A DNA stretch of 64,000 nt from an uncultured Lachnospiraceae bacterium (GTDB lineage Bacteria > Bacillota > Clostridia > Lachnospirales > Lachnospiraceae). Shown here piece by piece: positions 46,056 to 53,428 of this stretch; position 1 is the first letter of the stretch; every line of letters begins with the position of its first letter. Location of the stretch: assembly GCA_902789555.1 (NCBI GenBank), contig CADAOF010000001.1, positions 410,995-474,994 of the forward strand. The letters run 5' to 3'. The position numbers and the translations under genes were made by a program. The notes under the pieces are model-generated. The model ran no database searches, was not told where the DNA came from, and saw only the letters and a program-made list of their open reading frames with translations.

Positions 46056-46676
46056 ATGAAAATTGACAAACTGATCAAAGAATACAATGCGGCGATGGCC
46101 GGCAAGGAAAGCCTCACCAATGAGGTCGAACGGCTCCGCGCTGAAAAGATCAACCTGACGGCCGAGGCCGAAGCTGCCGCGAAGGCCGGCGATGTAGAGA
46201 CTTACAAGCAGAAACGTGATGCCGCCTCTCTGGCTGCAGACAATCTCTTCGTCAAGGAGAAACAGATCGAAGGTCTGAGCTGCCTCCGCACTGAGGACGA
46301 AGCGAAAGACGCATGGAAGGAATTTGCCGAGGACTATAACAAGAGCTTCGGCAAGGCGTGGAAGGCATACGAAGCGAAGCGCAAGGATCTCTATAACGAG
46401 TTTCTTCGACTGGTCGACATGCAAAACGCCATGCTGAAGAAGCGCGAAGCATGCGGAGACTGCTGCGGTCTGCCGAGAGCTTCTTTTATGGACAATCCTG
46501 CGGACCGAGTCTTCCCGATCGACCTCCTGCCGATCTCGGCAATGGGGGAGAAGGTCATCCACGCGAATTTCCGTCAACCGGATGTCGCTTTCTTCTTCTC
46601 GTCACTGCTGGCCGGTACTCGCGAAGCATCGCTTTTCAATCAGGTCATCCGTCTGCACATGCCCTTCGAGGAATGA
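46056..46676 (+). CDS. Hypothetical coiled-coil protein
   Basis: This 206-residue protein has a predicted coiled coil over residues 1-130 (EYNAAMAGKESLTNEVERLR, AKAGDVETYKQKRDAASLAA, ALKAYEAKRKD-like stretch). A CGDCCGL cysteine cluster lies near residue 133, followed by a C-terminal part containing MDNPADRVFPIDLLPISAMG. It looks like a small phage scaffold or accessory protein, but no function can be assigned. The ribosome site is AGAGGAGAATGAAGCA. Confidence 0.65.
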   Translation: MKIDKLIKEYNAAMAGKESLTNEVERLRAEKINLTAEAEAAAKAGDVETYKQKRDAASLAADNLFVKEKQIEGLSCLRTEDEAKDAWKEFAEDYNKSFGKAWKAYEAKRKDLYNEFLRLVDMQNAMLKKREACGDCCGLPRASFMDNPADRVFPIDLLPISAMGEKVIHANFRQPDVAFFFSSLLAGTREASLFNQVIRLHMPFEE

Positions 46677-46689
46677 ACCGGAGGCCGTC

Positions 46690-46992
46690 ATGAAGCCGTA
46701 TGCCAAAGACTTTTATTTCAGTCCAGCATGGAGATCCTGCCGCGAGTCATACCTGAAGAAGGTCGGCGGCCTTTGTGAACTCTGCGAAAGGCAAGGGAGA
46801 ATCACTCCGGCCGAGATCGTTCACCATAAGATCCCGATCACTCCGGAGAATATCAGCGATCCCAGCATCACGCTGAGTTTCAATAACCTTCAGGCACTCT
46901 GCCGAGACCATCATGCAGAGGTCCACAAGAAGGACTTTCCTGAACGGCGATACACCATAGACGAATACGGACGAGTGAAAGCACATGACTGA
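46690..46992 (+). CDS. HNH endonuclease
   Basis: This 100-residue HNH nuclease has a start MKPYAKDFYFSPAWRSCRES of the kind usual in phage HNH proteins. It has a first zinc pair in LCELCERQGRITPAEIVHHK, the catalytic HH in VHHKIPI, N in FNNLQALCRDHHAEVH, and the second Cys/His set there. In cos-type phages such enzymes lie next to the small terminase and are needed for DNA packaging. No terminase follows here. It overlaps the next gene by eight bases. Confidence 0.85.
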   Translation: MKPYAKDFYFSPAWRSCRESYLKKVGGLCELCERQGRITPAEIVHHKIPITPENISDPSITLSFNNLQALCRDHHAEVHKKDFPERRYTIDEYGRVKAHD

Positions 46993-47239
46993 CAAACTGA
47001 CGAAATACCAAATCAAGAAAGAGATCGCGGTCCTCTCTACCAGTGGCAAGAAAAGCATGCGCTTCAATTTCTCAAGCTGGAATGACGGCCCCGACACATA
47101 CGAGATCCGTTTATATTTCGATTCTCAGCCTGAAGGATTACTTCCTGGCAAAGGTCTTCTGTTGAACGAGCAGGAGGTCCGGAACCTCTATGCTGCGCTT
47201 CAGGAGCTTTTTGCCGAGGATCCCGATGGCTTAGGATAA
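46985..47239 (+). CDS. PC4/YdbC-like single-stranded DNA-binding protein
   Basis: This 84-residue protein resembles the PC4/YdbC-type fold: KYQIKKEIAVLSTSGKKSMR, then FNFSSWNDGPDTYEIRLYFD, then GKGLLLNEQEVRNLYAALQE with a final helix. The SWN-x-G-P-x-Y-x-IR element and the terminal helix are what I recall of that family, whose members bind single-stranded DNA. The assignment is by pattern only. Confidence 0.6.
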   Translation: MTDKLTKYQIKKEIAVLSTSGKKSMRFNFSSWNDGPDTYEIRLYFDSQPEGLLPGKGLLLNEQEVRNLYAALQELFAEDPDGLG

Positions 47240-47240
47240 G

Positions 47241-47561
47241 GCGGCCAGCCGCAAGGATTTCTTTTTCCTCCGCTTGCGAGGTTCTGGCCGAACACCTCCG
47301 AAACGCTGCTCCTGCGTTAATGGAGCGAAGGTCGAGAACGGCGAAAAGGTCCGTTTCCTCGGCCTTTTTGATATGCCGGAAAGGTCGATGATCCAAACAA
47401 GGCAAATAAGGCCGATTTTCCATTCGAGACGCACAATTCCTCACCGAGACTCACGCAAGCCCGTAGAAAGGCAAATAGAGGCCTTCTCGCGCGAGTTACG
47501 GCAGGAGGTCAAGTCGTGTGCAGATTATATCAGTTTTGTGTTTTCTTTTTTATTTTTGTTG
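47241..47561. other. Intergenic region with a long inverted repeat
   Basis: No convincing gene is seen. At 47244-47290 GGCCAG pairs with CTGGCC and CGCAAG with CTTGCG, which could fold as a stem ending the upstream operon. The rest, up to the promoter at 47562, carries short repeated words such as AGGCAAATA but nothing I can identify. Confidence 0.45.
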
Positions 47562-47591
47562 TTGACACGCGATAAATGCATAGAGTATCAT
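47562..47591 (+). promoter_or_regulatory. Strong promoter ahead of a structured leader
   Basis: Consensus TTGACA (47562-47567), 18 bases, TATCAT (47586-47591). Transcription from here would give a leader of about 110 bases before the ATG at 47712. Confidence 0.7.
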
Positions 47592-47612
47592 ATCCCTGAC
47601 AACATAAAAAGA

Positions 47613-47686
47613 CCGCAGGGAAGGCTGGAGACCAAGGCCCTGCGGCCACACCACTGAAGGCGCGAGAAATATTATAGCATATCCGC
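47613..47686 (+). other. Leader with two hairpins
   Basis: The stem CCGCAGGG/CCCTGCGG (47613-47645) and a second stem GGCGCG/CGCGCC (about 47658-47687) lie between the promoter and the ribosome site AAAGGAGGAATGCT. There is no T run after the first stem, so it may be a translational or RNA-stability element, or a small RNA. Confidence 0.5.
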
Positions 47687-47711
47687 GCCTGATAAGCAAA
47701 GGAGGAATGCT

Positions 47712-47996
47712 ATGATCACCAGAACAATCTCACCTGAACAATTCGCCACCATCGAGAACTCGATCACTGAACTCGATCAGGCCGCCGGAATGCTTGCCAT
47801 CATGCAGAACGCACTCGCCGCGCCAGACGGATCTCCCGATCCGGCCGATCTCACCGAGGCCGCTGCTGGTATCGAGCGGAACCTGCGGAGCATCTCCCAG
47901 AATCTCGACAAGCTTGCAAGCGAGATCCTGAAGGGCAATCTCGACATCACCGGCGCAGACCTGACACCGACCACCGCGCAGTTCCTGAAGGCATAA
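47712..47996 (+). CDS. Small hypothetical phage-type protein
   Basis: This 94-residue, mostly helical protein is low in Lys (MITRTISPEQFATIENSITE, IERNLRSISQNLDKLASEIL). An excellent ribosome site (AAAGGAGGAATGCTATG) and its own promoter support expression. No known domain. The strong promoter and leader suggest high or regulated expression. Confidence 0.65.
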   Translation: MITRTISPEQFATIENSITELDQAAGMLAIMQNALAAPDGSPDPADLTEAAAGIERNLRSISQNLDKLASEILKGNLDITGADLTPTTAQFLKA

Positions 47997-48047
47997 GCAG
48001 GAAGGCCGGTCTCATTGCCCGTAACGAGTGCAGGAGGAAGGAGGACC

Positions 48048-48317
48048 ATGAACCCGGAGACAATGGATCCCGACAACATGTCGAAGCAGCAAGGCAGCAG
48101 AGGCCATAAGGCCATGCGCATCAATATGGCAATCTCGGATCTCAACTACCAGTATGCGAAGGATCTGGCCAAGTACTACGACAGTAACGTGACGGCGATC
48201 GTGAACGGCATCATCGACCTATACCGCAGAAATCATCCGGAGATCCTCGCAGACGCGATCCGGTACCACCAGAACCGGCAGGAGCTGATCGGCAAAGAAA
48301 AAGAGGCGGACACCTGA
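48048..48317 (+). CDS. Small protein with a ribbon-helix-helix-like region
   Basis: This is an 89-residue protein. After a disordered start (MNPETMDPDNMSKQQGSRGH) the segment KAMRINMAISDLNYQYAKDL and AKYYDSNVTAIVNGIIDLYR has the strand-helix-helix pattern of Arc/CopG-type DNA-binding proteins. GGAAGGAGGACC sets the start at 48048. An 11-codon upstream extension is rejected. It may regulate the element. This is inference from pattern only. Confidence 0.55.
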   Translation: MNPETMDPDNMSKQQGSRGHKAMRINMAISDLNYQYAKDLAKYYDSNVTAIVNGIIDLYRRNHPEILADAIRYHQNRQELIGKEKEADT

Positions 48318-48398
48318 TCGGGCCGCCTCACCAGATACCGCTTGACGATATAGAGAATCAGCGATAATCTGTAATTGAATTTTTACAAGAGATTCGGG

Positions 48399-48426
48399 AA
48401 AGGCTGGTCTGCACACCGGCCTTTTT
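48399..48426 (+). terminator. Terminator of the accessory operon
   Basis: The stem AAAGGCTGGT/ACCGGCCTTT (one G-T pair) is followed by TTTTT. It separates the rightward genes from the converging 48426-48638 gene. Confidence 0.75.
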
Positions 48427-48638
48427 CATTTGTCCGGATTCAATTCGTATTCCCGAATGTCATTCCATCCCGAAGCGAACGGAAGACCTAACCTTGCCAG
48501 CAGTCTGGCGGCTTCGACCAGATGCTTCTGGAGTCTCTTCTTGTCTTCGGACCATGCGATTTTCGCTCTCGGCTTATGATGCCTCCAGTGTCGATGGCTC
48601 CGCATGAAAGCCTCGTATTTTTTGTTCTTTACATCCAT
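48426..48638 (-). CDS. Small basic hypothetical protein
   Basis: This 70-residue protein is rich in His and Arg (MDVKNKKYEAFMRSHRHWRH, AWSEDKKRLQKHLVEAARLL). AGGAGG seven bases before the ATG at 48638 supports the start over one two codons earlier. It is downstream of the primase across the candidate origin. No known family. Confidence 0.55.
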   Translation of the reverse strand: MDVKNKKYEAFMRSHRHWRHHKPRAKIAWSEDKKRLQKHLVEAARLLARLGLPFASGWNDIREYELNPDK

Positions 48639-48674
48639 GATCATGCCTCCTGCTTTTGTGGTGGTTTTGGTCCT

Positions 48675-48853
48675 TAGGGAAAAAAGGGAGGAAAATTCTC
48701 ACTCGCTATATTTTTTATATTTACGCCTGTTTTAGCCATAAATATTTTTTATTTTAAATCGGCTCCCTTTTCTCCCTTTTCTCCCTACGCCTTGTAGTTA
48801 TGCGGTTTTCCGAAGGTATCATTTCTCCCTACCATTTCCCTTTTCTCCCTGAT
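48675..48853. repeat. Candidate replication origin: iterons flanking an AT-rich stretch
   Basis: Left of an AT-rich stretch (48704-48762) lie AGGGAAAAA and AGGGAGGAAAA. Right of it lie at least five copies of TCTCCCT or close variants in the opposite orientation (48763-48790 and 48827-48853). The right block runs into the 3' end of the primase-helicase gene. Opposed iterons around an AT-rich core beside rep is the arrangement known from SaPI origins. Confidence 0.65.
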
Positions 48854-50234
48854 TATCGAACGGAAAGCATCCATCAGGGGGATCTATGAAACCAGTTAGG
48901 GATTTTTCAGGGAGATTTCTCTTGTGATCTATCCCCTTGAAATACTCGGCTCCGGTCGTTTTAATTTCGCCGAATCCCTTCGCCTTCATGGACCGGTAAA
49001 AATTCTGCTTCGTGAGTGACTGTCGGCCCATGTCCTGGCAGAAGTTTTCATACTCACGATACAACGACGATTTCTTGATCCGGCCGTCCGGAACCTTCTC
49101 TGTCGTTTCTGTCAAAAACGCTTCTACAGTGTCCGAATCGCACCGAAGTCGTGTCACTGCTTCGACGGATCGCGGAGATTCCGCAATCGTACCGCGCTGG
49201 TACATTCTTTCGAGTGCTGCCACGCTGGCATGGATGAAGTCATCGATATCGGCCGACAACATGTCGAAGAAGTCGGGATCCTTCTTCTCCGGAACCTTAT
49301 CCATCGTCAGGATCATCAGTCTCCGGTAAAAGCCGTTTGTCCGCTCGGCTTTGACGATCGGCAGCTCGTTCGTGGAAAAGATCAGCTTTGCAAACGATAC
49401 GAAACTGATGGCATCCTTCCCTTTTGCCTCGGCAGAAATGGAGTCTTCACCGAGGACCTTCTTCAGCGTCGAAACATCCGACAGAGCGTCGAGCTCCAGA
49501 TCCGCGCAACTGTTCAAGAGCTTGCCCAGAAGATTGATAGGCGCGAACCGCTGCGTCAACTGATAAAGACTGACATTCGAGATATTCTCCAGACCGACCA
49601 TTTTATTGAGCATCCGGATCACTGTCGATTTTCCCGTTCCACCTTCACCGACTAAGACGAGGAATTTCTGCTGCCGTGTGTCTCTGGTCATGCAGAGGCC
49701 GGCGAACTGGCAAAGCATCTCGACATCTTCCGGAGTTTCGCAGATGGATCTGAGCCATTCCTGAACGACTGTTCCGTGCTGGCCGCCTTCGGGATCGTAG
49801 TCGTGAGGGATTTGATTGACGGCCAGATAGCTGGGATCGTGGGGAATGATTTTTCGGTTCACCGGATCATAGAATCCGTTCCGGAAGTTGATCCACTCCA
49901 CCGGATACCGGTTCAAGTCTTCGGCAGTGATATTCAGCTTCGCATCAGTGACGAAGAGGTCGTAAATCCTTTTGATCGTCGGACTCCTCACGTACTGCGG
50001 ATAGATGAGATCCCGAATCATGGTCTTCAGCACCGCACCGGACTGGTCCTGACGATAAACGCCTTCGCGGTAGATATAGGGGATACCTCCGAGGATAAAG
50101 ATATTCTTTTCTTCCTTCAGGTATTCAAGGATCGCGAAGTCATAAACGCCAGTGATTTGGTCATTCCGGAAAAGGTGGAACCGGTCGAGGTCGATCGCGT
50201 TCACCTCAGCATGGTATTCTGCTGGACGTTTCAT
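48819..50234 (-). CDS. Primase-helicase of the P4/D5 type (replication initiator)
   Basis: This 471-residue protein has a D5-type N-terminal region (NRYPVEWINFRNGFYDPVNR, YLAVNQIPHDYDPEGG) and a superfamily 3 helicase core with Walker A LVLVGEGGTGKSTVIRMLNK around residue 205, Walker B NSCADLELDALSD, and FAKLIFSTNELPIVKAERTN with YRRLMILTM. A C-terminal winged-helix-like part (SSLYREYENFCQDMGRQSLT) could bind iterons. It would unwind and perhaps initiate replication of the excised element. AGGAGGTGGACGGA sets the start at 50234. It overlaps the upstream gene by 29 bases. Confidence 0.9.
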   Translation of the reverse strand: MKRPAEYHAEVNAIDLDRFHLFRNDQITGVYDFAILEYLKEEKNIFILGGIPYIYREGVYRQDQSGAVLKTMIRDLIYPQYVRSPTIKRIYDLFVTDAKLNITAEDLNRYPVEWINFRNGFYDPVNRKIIPHDPSYLAVNQIPHDYDPEGGQHGTVVQEWLRSICETPEDVEMLCQFAGLCMTRDTRQQKFLVLVGEGGTGKSTVIRMLNKMVGLENISNVSLYQLTQRFAPINLLGKLLNSCADLELDALSDVSTLKKVLGEDSISAEAKGKDAISFVSFAKLIFSTNELPIVKAERTNGFYRRLMILTMDKVPEKKDPDFFDMLSADIDDFIHASVAALERMYQRGTIAESPRSVEAVTRLRCDSDTVEAFLTETTEKVPDGRIKKSSLYREYENFCQDMGRQSLTKQNFYRSMKAKGFGEIKTTGAEYFKGIDHKRNLPEKSLTGFIDPPDGCFPFDNQGEKGNGREK

Positions 50235-50445
50235 TCCGTCCACCTCCTGACTGCAAGAACTTGCTCCATTTGAGCACACTCTCAGCCGCTTCTAGCTCGC
50301 CAACGGTAAACCGATCCGGATGATCCAGCCGTCGTTTCAGCGTGTCCGTGGAAATTCCCATCTTCCGCGCGAGCTGGTCCTGCGTGTGCCCGGTGTAGGC
50401 CATGCCGGCGCGAATTGCCTTTGCATACTGTTCACCTTGTTTCAT
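50206..50445 (-). CDS. Small HTH (XRE-like) DNA-binding protein
   Basis: This 79-residue protein has a helix-turn-helix (GHTQDQLARKMGISTDTLKR) and a second helix region (HPDRFTVGELEAAESVLKWS). It resembles Cro-like or excisionase-type proteins in phage early regions. It ends inside the primase gene. The ribosome site is CAGGAGGTGAATC. Confidence 0.75.
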   Translation of the reverse strand: MKQGEQYAKAIRAGMAYTGHTQDQLARKMGISTDTLKRRLDHPDRFTVGELEAAESVLKWSKFLQSGGGRNETSSRIPC

Positions 50446-50692
50446 GATTCACCTCCTGCAGTTTCTCGGGAAAGTACGCTGCATGTCTGTAGATATCCAT
50501 GCGGTCGTTCTGAGTCTTCAGGATCTCATAGACCAGACTGAGCTTGTCAGGCAACTGGCCGACATCCGGATCCACGCCGGTCACATGCATGGCCAAGGCC
50601 TTCAGTACCAGGCCAATTTCTTCCTCCGTCAGGACCTGGAGCATACGCAAGTTTTCCGGCAGGATGATAATTCCGTTGTCAAAGCGTTCCAT
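50432..50692 (-). CDS. DUF6291-like phage protein
   Basis: This 86-residue protein with core FDNGIIILPENLRMLQVLTE and YEILKTQNDRMDIYRHAAYF resembles the N-terminal part of phage replication-associated DUF6291 proteins, which pair with primases or replisome organisers. The start at 50692 follows GGAGTGACGAAG. A 44-codon extension overlaps the upstream gene and is rejected. It overlaps both neighbours slightly. Confidence 0.55.
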   Translation of the reverse strand: MERFDNGIIILPENLRMLQVLTEEEIGLVLKALAMHVTGVDPDVGQLPDKLSLVYEILKTQNDRMDIYRHAAYFPEKLQEVNHETR

Positions 50693-50912
50693 CTTCGTCA
50701 CTCCAATTCTCGACACATTCCAGCCTTGCCGCTGCAGCCTGGTAGAACGTGTCCTCTCGTACGCCTTCCAGGTCTTCAGCAAGAACGAGCAATTCCCGGT
50801 ATGTTCTTTCCTCCTGCCGCACATGATCGTTAATGAGCAGGAGGTCGCTCATGATGAACGACCGTATCACGGCAGCCAGATCATCGTTCCTTTTCGTGTT
50901 AGCGCTGGCCAT
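50679..50912 (-). CDS. Small hypothetical early protein
   Basis: This 77-residue acidic helical protein (MASANTKRNDDLAAVIRSFI, LLINDHVRQEERTYRELLVL) has no recognised domain. GAGGTGACGTG before the ATG at 50912 supports the start. The end overlaps the following gene by 14 bases. Confidence 0.6.
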   Translation of the reverse strand: MASANTKRNDDLAAVIRSFIMSDLLLINDHVRQEERTYRELLVLAEDLEGVREDTFYQAAAARLECVENWSDEDGTL

Positions 50913-50916
50913 CACG

Positions 50917-51117
50917 TCACCTCGCGCCGCCTTCCTGGGCGATCTGTTCAATTATTGCAAGGACTTCGACCTTGTCTTCCGGTGAAAGCTCATGCCGCAT
51001 TTTCCGCGACATATCAAATTCACTCATTCCGAGTTTTTCAGCCACAGCCCACTGCGGCACTCCCGACTGCTTCATACGCTGCCGGATTTCATTGTTGCAT
51101 TTTGGTAGAACTCTCAT
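50917..51117 (-). CDS. Small HTH regulator, first gene of the early operon
   Basis: This 66-residue protein carries a helix-turn-helix (MKQSGVPQWAVAEKLGMSEF, then MSRKMRHELSPEDKVEVLAI). It is divergent from the repressor gene, a Cro or Str-like position. GAGAGGTATAGAAC precedes the ATG. It could act as the early activator or anti-repressor of the element. Confidence 0.7.
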   Translation of the reverse strand: MRVLPKCNNEIRQRMKQSGVPQWAVAEKLGMSEFDMSRKMRHELSPEDKVEVLAIIEQIAQEGGAR

Positions 51118-51418
51118 GTTCTATACCTCTCTTTTTTGTTTTTGCGATTCCCACATTCAGTTGTCAAAATGCCACTTTTCAAACGTTCGCTCCGGGCCCG
51201 GATCAAAAAATCAAAGATAAGCGTTGACATTGTTGTTATTGCTTGCTATAACTGAAGTGCATCGCAGATTACGAGTTTAGATATTTGTTTCGTATCTGCC
51301 GACAGAATAACATCAACAAAAGGCTGCGTCAACGGCCCGGCAGGAAGTCACGGTCGTTAACGAATGCGAGCCCGAAATCGCGCGTTGTCTCGTAAATGCC
51401 GATGGGATGGAGGAGAAA
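51118..51418. promoter_or_regulatory. Divergent control region of the element
   Basis: This 300-bp region lies between the early operon (leftward) and the repressor-integrase operon (rightward). The rightward promoter is clear: TTGACA (51224-51229), 17 bases, TATAAC (51247-51252). Its leader is about 165 bases. A leftward TTGACA lies near 51171-51176 with no good -10, so the early promoter may need activation. Operators for the repressor are expected here, but I see no clear palindrome. Confidence 0.65.
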
Positions 51419-52246
51419 ATGCCTAAGAAGAAAACTGATGAAAAAGATAAGCAAAAAAGACGATTCGATCCTGACAAATTCCCCATGCGCTTGCTTAACT
51501 GCATTGAAGGAAAAGCCGGAACAAGGGGAAAGGTTACCAACAGAGCCCTGGCGAAAGTGTTAGACCTGGGATCCGACAGTCAGATCAGCGATTATCTGTC
51601 TGGCAGGAGTGATATGAGTTACGAAAACTTGTGTAAGACTGCCGACTATTTCGGCGTCACCGTCGATTACCTTGTCGGACATAGGAAAGCATGGAAGACC
51701 GACGAAGCCACAATCAAGGTCTCCGACTATATCGGGCTCTCGGATGAGGGTATAGAAGCACTGCATATAGCAGCACACACAACACGGCATGATGACGGAT
51801 ATTATAATAACCTTCGGTTGCTCAGCTTCATAGACCGAGAACTCAAAGCCACCTTAAAGCGGCAGAAGGCATTTGCGAAATGGTTGCCGCAGACAAAAGC
51901 GTTGCCTTCGATTTTTGTGGACTTGGAAAACTATATTTGTGGATCAGGTCAAATAGGCTTCGCTGAATATGATGGAAAGATGATAGGCTCCGGCTTAACA
52001 ATCGATCAAATATTCCGCACAAGTGCTTTTGAAGACGCCAGACATAAGTTATCCGAGATGGCAAAAGAAATCGGCCTTGTTGGCGATGTATATGCTCGAA
52101 CATGGGAAGAATATGCGGATCAAAAAGAAGCACTCGAAAATGATGTCCCTTTTAGTCTGGAAGATAATATAGATGAAGTTATGAAGATGTTTGCCGAACA
52201 AACAGAGGAGGATCAAATAAATGAAGAACAGAACGCTGAAGGCTGA
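51419..52246 (+). CDS. Phage-type repressor with XRE helix-turn-helix
   Basis: This 275-residue protein has a basic N-terminus, then an HTH at about residues 40-95 (TNRALAKVLDLGSDSQISDY, SYENLCKTADYFGVTVDYLV) and a long C-terminal domain of unknown type (EGIEALHIAAHTTRHDDGYY, EEYADQKEALENDVPF). It lacks the Ser/Lys LexA-type autoproteolysis residues I would expect of an SOS-cleaved repressor, so derepression may depend on a partner protein, as with Stl of SaPIs. GGAGGAGAAA sets the start. It overlaps the integrase by 26 bases. Confidence 0.8.
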   Translation: MPKKKTDEKDKQKRRFDPDKFPMRLLNCIEGKAGTRGKVTNRALAKVLDLGSDSQISDYLSGRSDMSYENLCKTADYFGVTVDYLVGHRKAWKTDEATIKVSDYIGLSDEGIEALHIAAHTTRHDDGYYNNLRLLSFIDRELKATLKRQKAFAKWLPQTKALPSIFVDLENYICGSGQIGFAEYDGKMIGSGLTIDQIFRTSAFEDARHKLSEMAKEIGLVGDVYARTWEEYADQKEALENDVPFSLEDNIDEVMKMFAEQTEEDQINEEQNAEG

Positions 52247-53261
52247 ACAGTTACCGTCCGGGAGCTGGCGAGTGCGCGTATATCTCGGAGAAGTGAACGG
52301 CAAAAAGACATGGAAATCGGTCACGGCAGACACTGCCTCGGATGCCCTGAGGAAAGCCGCACTTTTCGAAATGCCAACGAATGAAGAAATGACCGTGCTG
52401 CAGGCGTGCGAACGGTATATCCGTGAAAAGAGCGAAGGCAATACACCTCTCTCCCCTTCCACGCTTCGAGGATATCTCGGCACGGTGAACGAGTACATCA
52501 AGAAGGATAAGCTCGGCGGAGTCAAGATCCACAAGGTCGACACTTCGATGTTGCAGACCTGGATCGGCCGGATGAATGTCTCGAAGAAATCAAAGAAGAA
52601 TCATCTGTACTTTGTGCTTGCCGTGCTGAAATATTTTGAGATCGACAAGATCTTCCGGGTAAGACTTGCCGAGCCGGACCAGAAAGAACTCTACACGCCG
52701 ACGGTGCAGGAGATCAATGCAGTGATCGCCCAGGCACTGAAGCAGGGAGACGATGAACTTGTCCTCGCGATTCATCTGGGCAAGCTGGGCATGAGGCGCG
52801 GAGAGATCTGTGCGCTGAACGCTGAAGACTTTGACAGACAGACCGGCCACGTATACGTGACGAAAGCCTATGCGAAGTCTCCTGACGGCACTTTCGTGCT
52901 GAAGGCCCCGAAGACAAAGGGGAGCCGTCGAGCCGTACCGGTCACGCCTGAAATTCTGGACATGCTGCCGGAAAGCGGCCCGATTATCTCCTACTCGCCC
53001 GACTGCCTGACCAACAGATTCGCCCACGTTGTGAAGCGTGCCGGTGTACATCCCTTCCGTTTCCATGATCTCAGATCCTTCTTCGCAAGCTCACGGTATG
53101 AGATGGGAATCAGCGACCGCACCGCGCAGGATCTCGGCGGATGGGAAACCGATCGGATAATGAACAGGAACTACACCCGGTCAATTCCTGACTGGAAACA
53201 GAGAGACGAAGAAGCAATTATCCTCTTCCACTCCAGGAATTTCATCACGAAGCAGGGCTAA
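52221..53261 (+). CDS. int: Tyrosine recombinase/integrase
   Basis: This 346-residue integrase has an AP2-like arm-binding N-terminus (LPSGSWRVRVYLGEVNGKKT), a SAM-like core-binding domain (LSPSTLRGYLGTVNEYIKKD) and a catalytic domain. Catalytic residues seen are Arg in GKLGMRRGEICALNAEDF, the Lys in KTKGSRRAVPVTPE, H-x-x-R in FRFHDLRSFFASSRYE, Trp replacing the second His in LGGWETDRIMN, and Tyr in RNYTRSIPDW. It lies about 170 bases from its attachment site in tRNA-Gly. AGAGGAGGATCAAATA precedes the ATG. Confidence 0.95.
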   Translation: MKNRTLKAEQLPSGSWRVRVYLGEVNGKKTWKSVTADTASDALRKAALFEMPTNEEMTVLQACERYIREKSEGNTPLSPSTLRGYLGTVNEYIKKDKLGGVKIHKVDTSMLQTWIGRMNVSKKSKKNHLYFVLAVLKYFEIDKIFRVRLAEPDQKELYTPTVQEINAVIAQALKQGDDELVLAIHLGKLGMRRGEICALNAEDFDRQTGHVYVTKAYAKSPDGTFVLKAPKTKGSRRAVPVTPEILDMLPESGPIISYSPDCLTNRFAHVVKRAGVHPFRFHDLRSFFASSRYEMGISDRTAQDLGGWETDRIMNRNYTRSIPDWKQRDEEAIILFHSRNFITKQG

Positions 53262-53272
53262 CGGTCCTTTTT

Positions 53273-53303
53273 CGTGTCAACTCGTGTCAACTCCGTGTCA
53301 ACT
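53273..53303. repeat. Integrase arm-type repeats, right (three copies)
   Basis: CGTGTCAACT is present at 53273-53282, 53283-53292 and 53294-53303, in the same orientation as the two left copies. They start 12 bases after the integrase stop. Confidence 0.75.
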
Positions 53304-53366
53304 TTTTGAGAAACGAATGCGGAAATACTCCGCAAAGGCGCGGATGGCAAAAAAAAGAAAACATTC

Positions 53367-53410
53367 AAAAACCGCACGGTTAAGCCATTTTTCGGCACTC
53401 GTGCGGTTTT
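53367..53410 (+). terminator. Terminator of the integrase gene
   Basis: The stem CCGCACG (53372-53378) with CGTGCGG (53400-53406) is flanked by AAAAA and TTTT. The 5' arm is part of the 21-bp repeat shared with the left end. Confidence 0.65.
53372..53392. repeat. 21-bp direct repeat near right end
   Basis: Exact copy of 44306-44326, in direct orientation, 36 bases from the attachment core. Confidence 0.75.
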
Positions 53411-53428
53411 GTGTTGCAGATATGCGGA

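Noticed and set aside
47274-47657. A 127-codon open frame in the island
   Set aside because: It runs across a clear promoter and a leader hairpin, lacks a ribosome site and has no family-like features.
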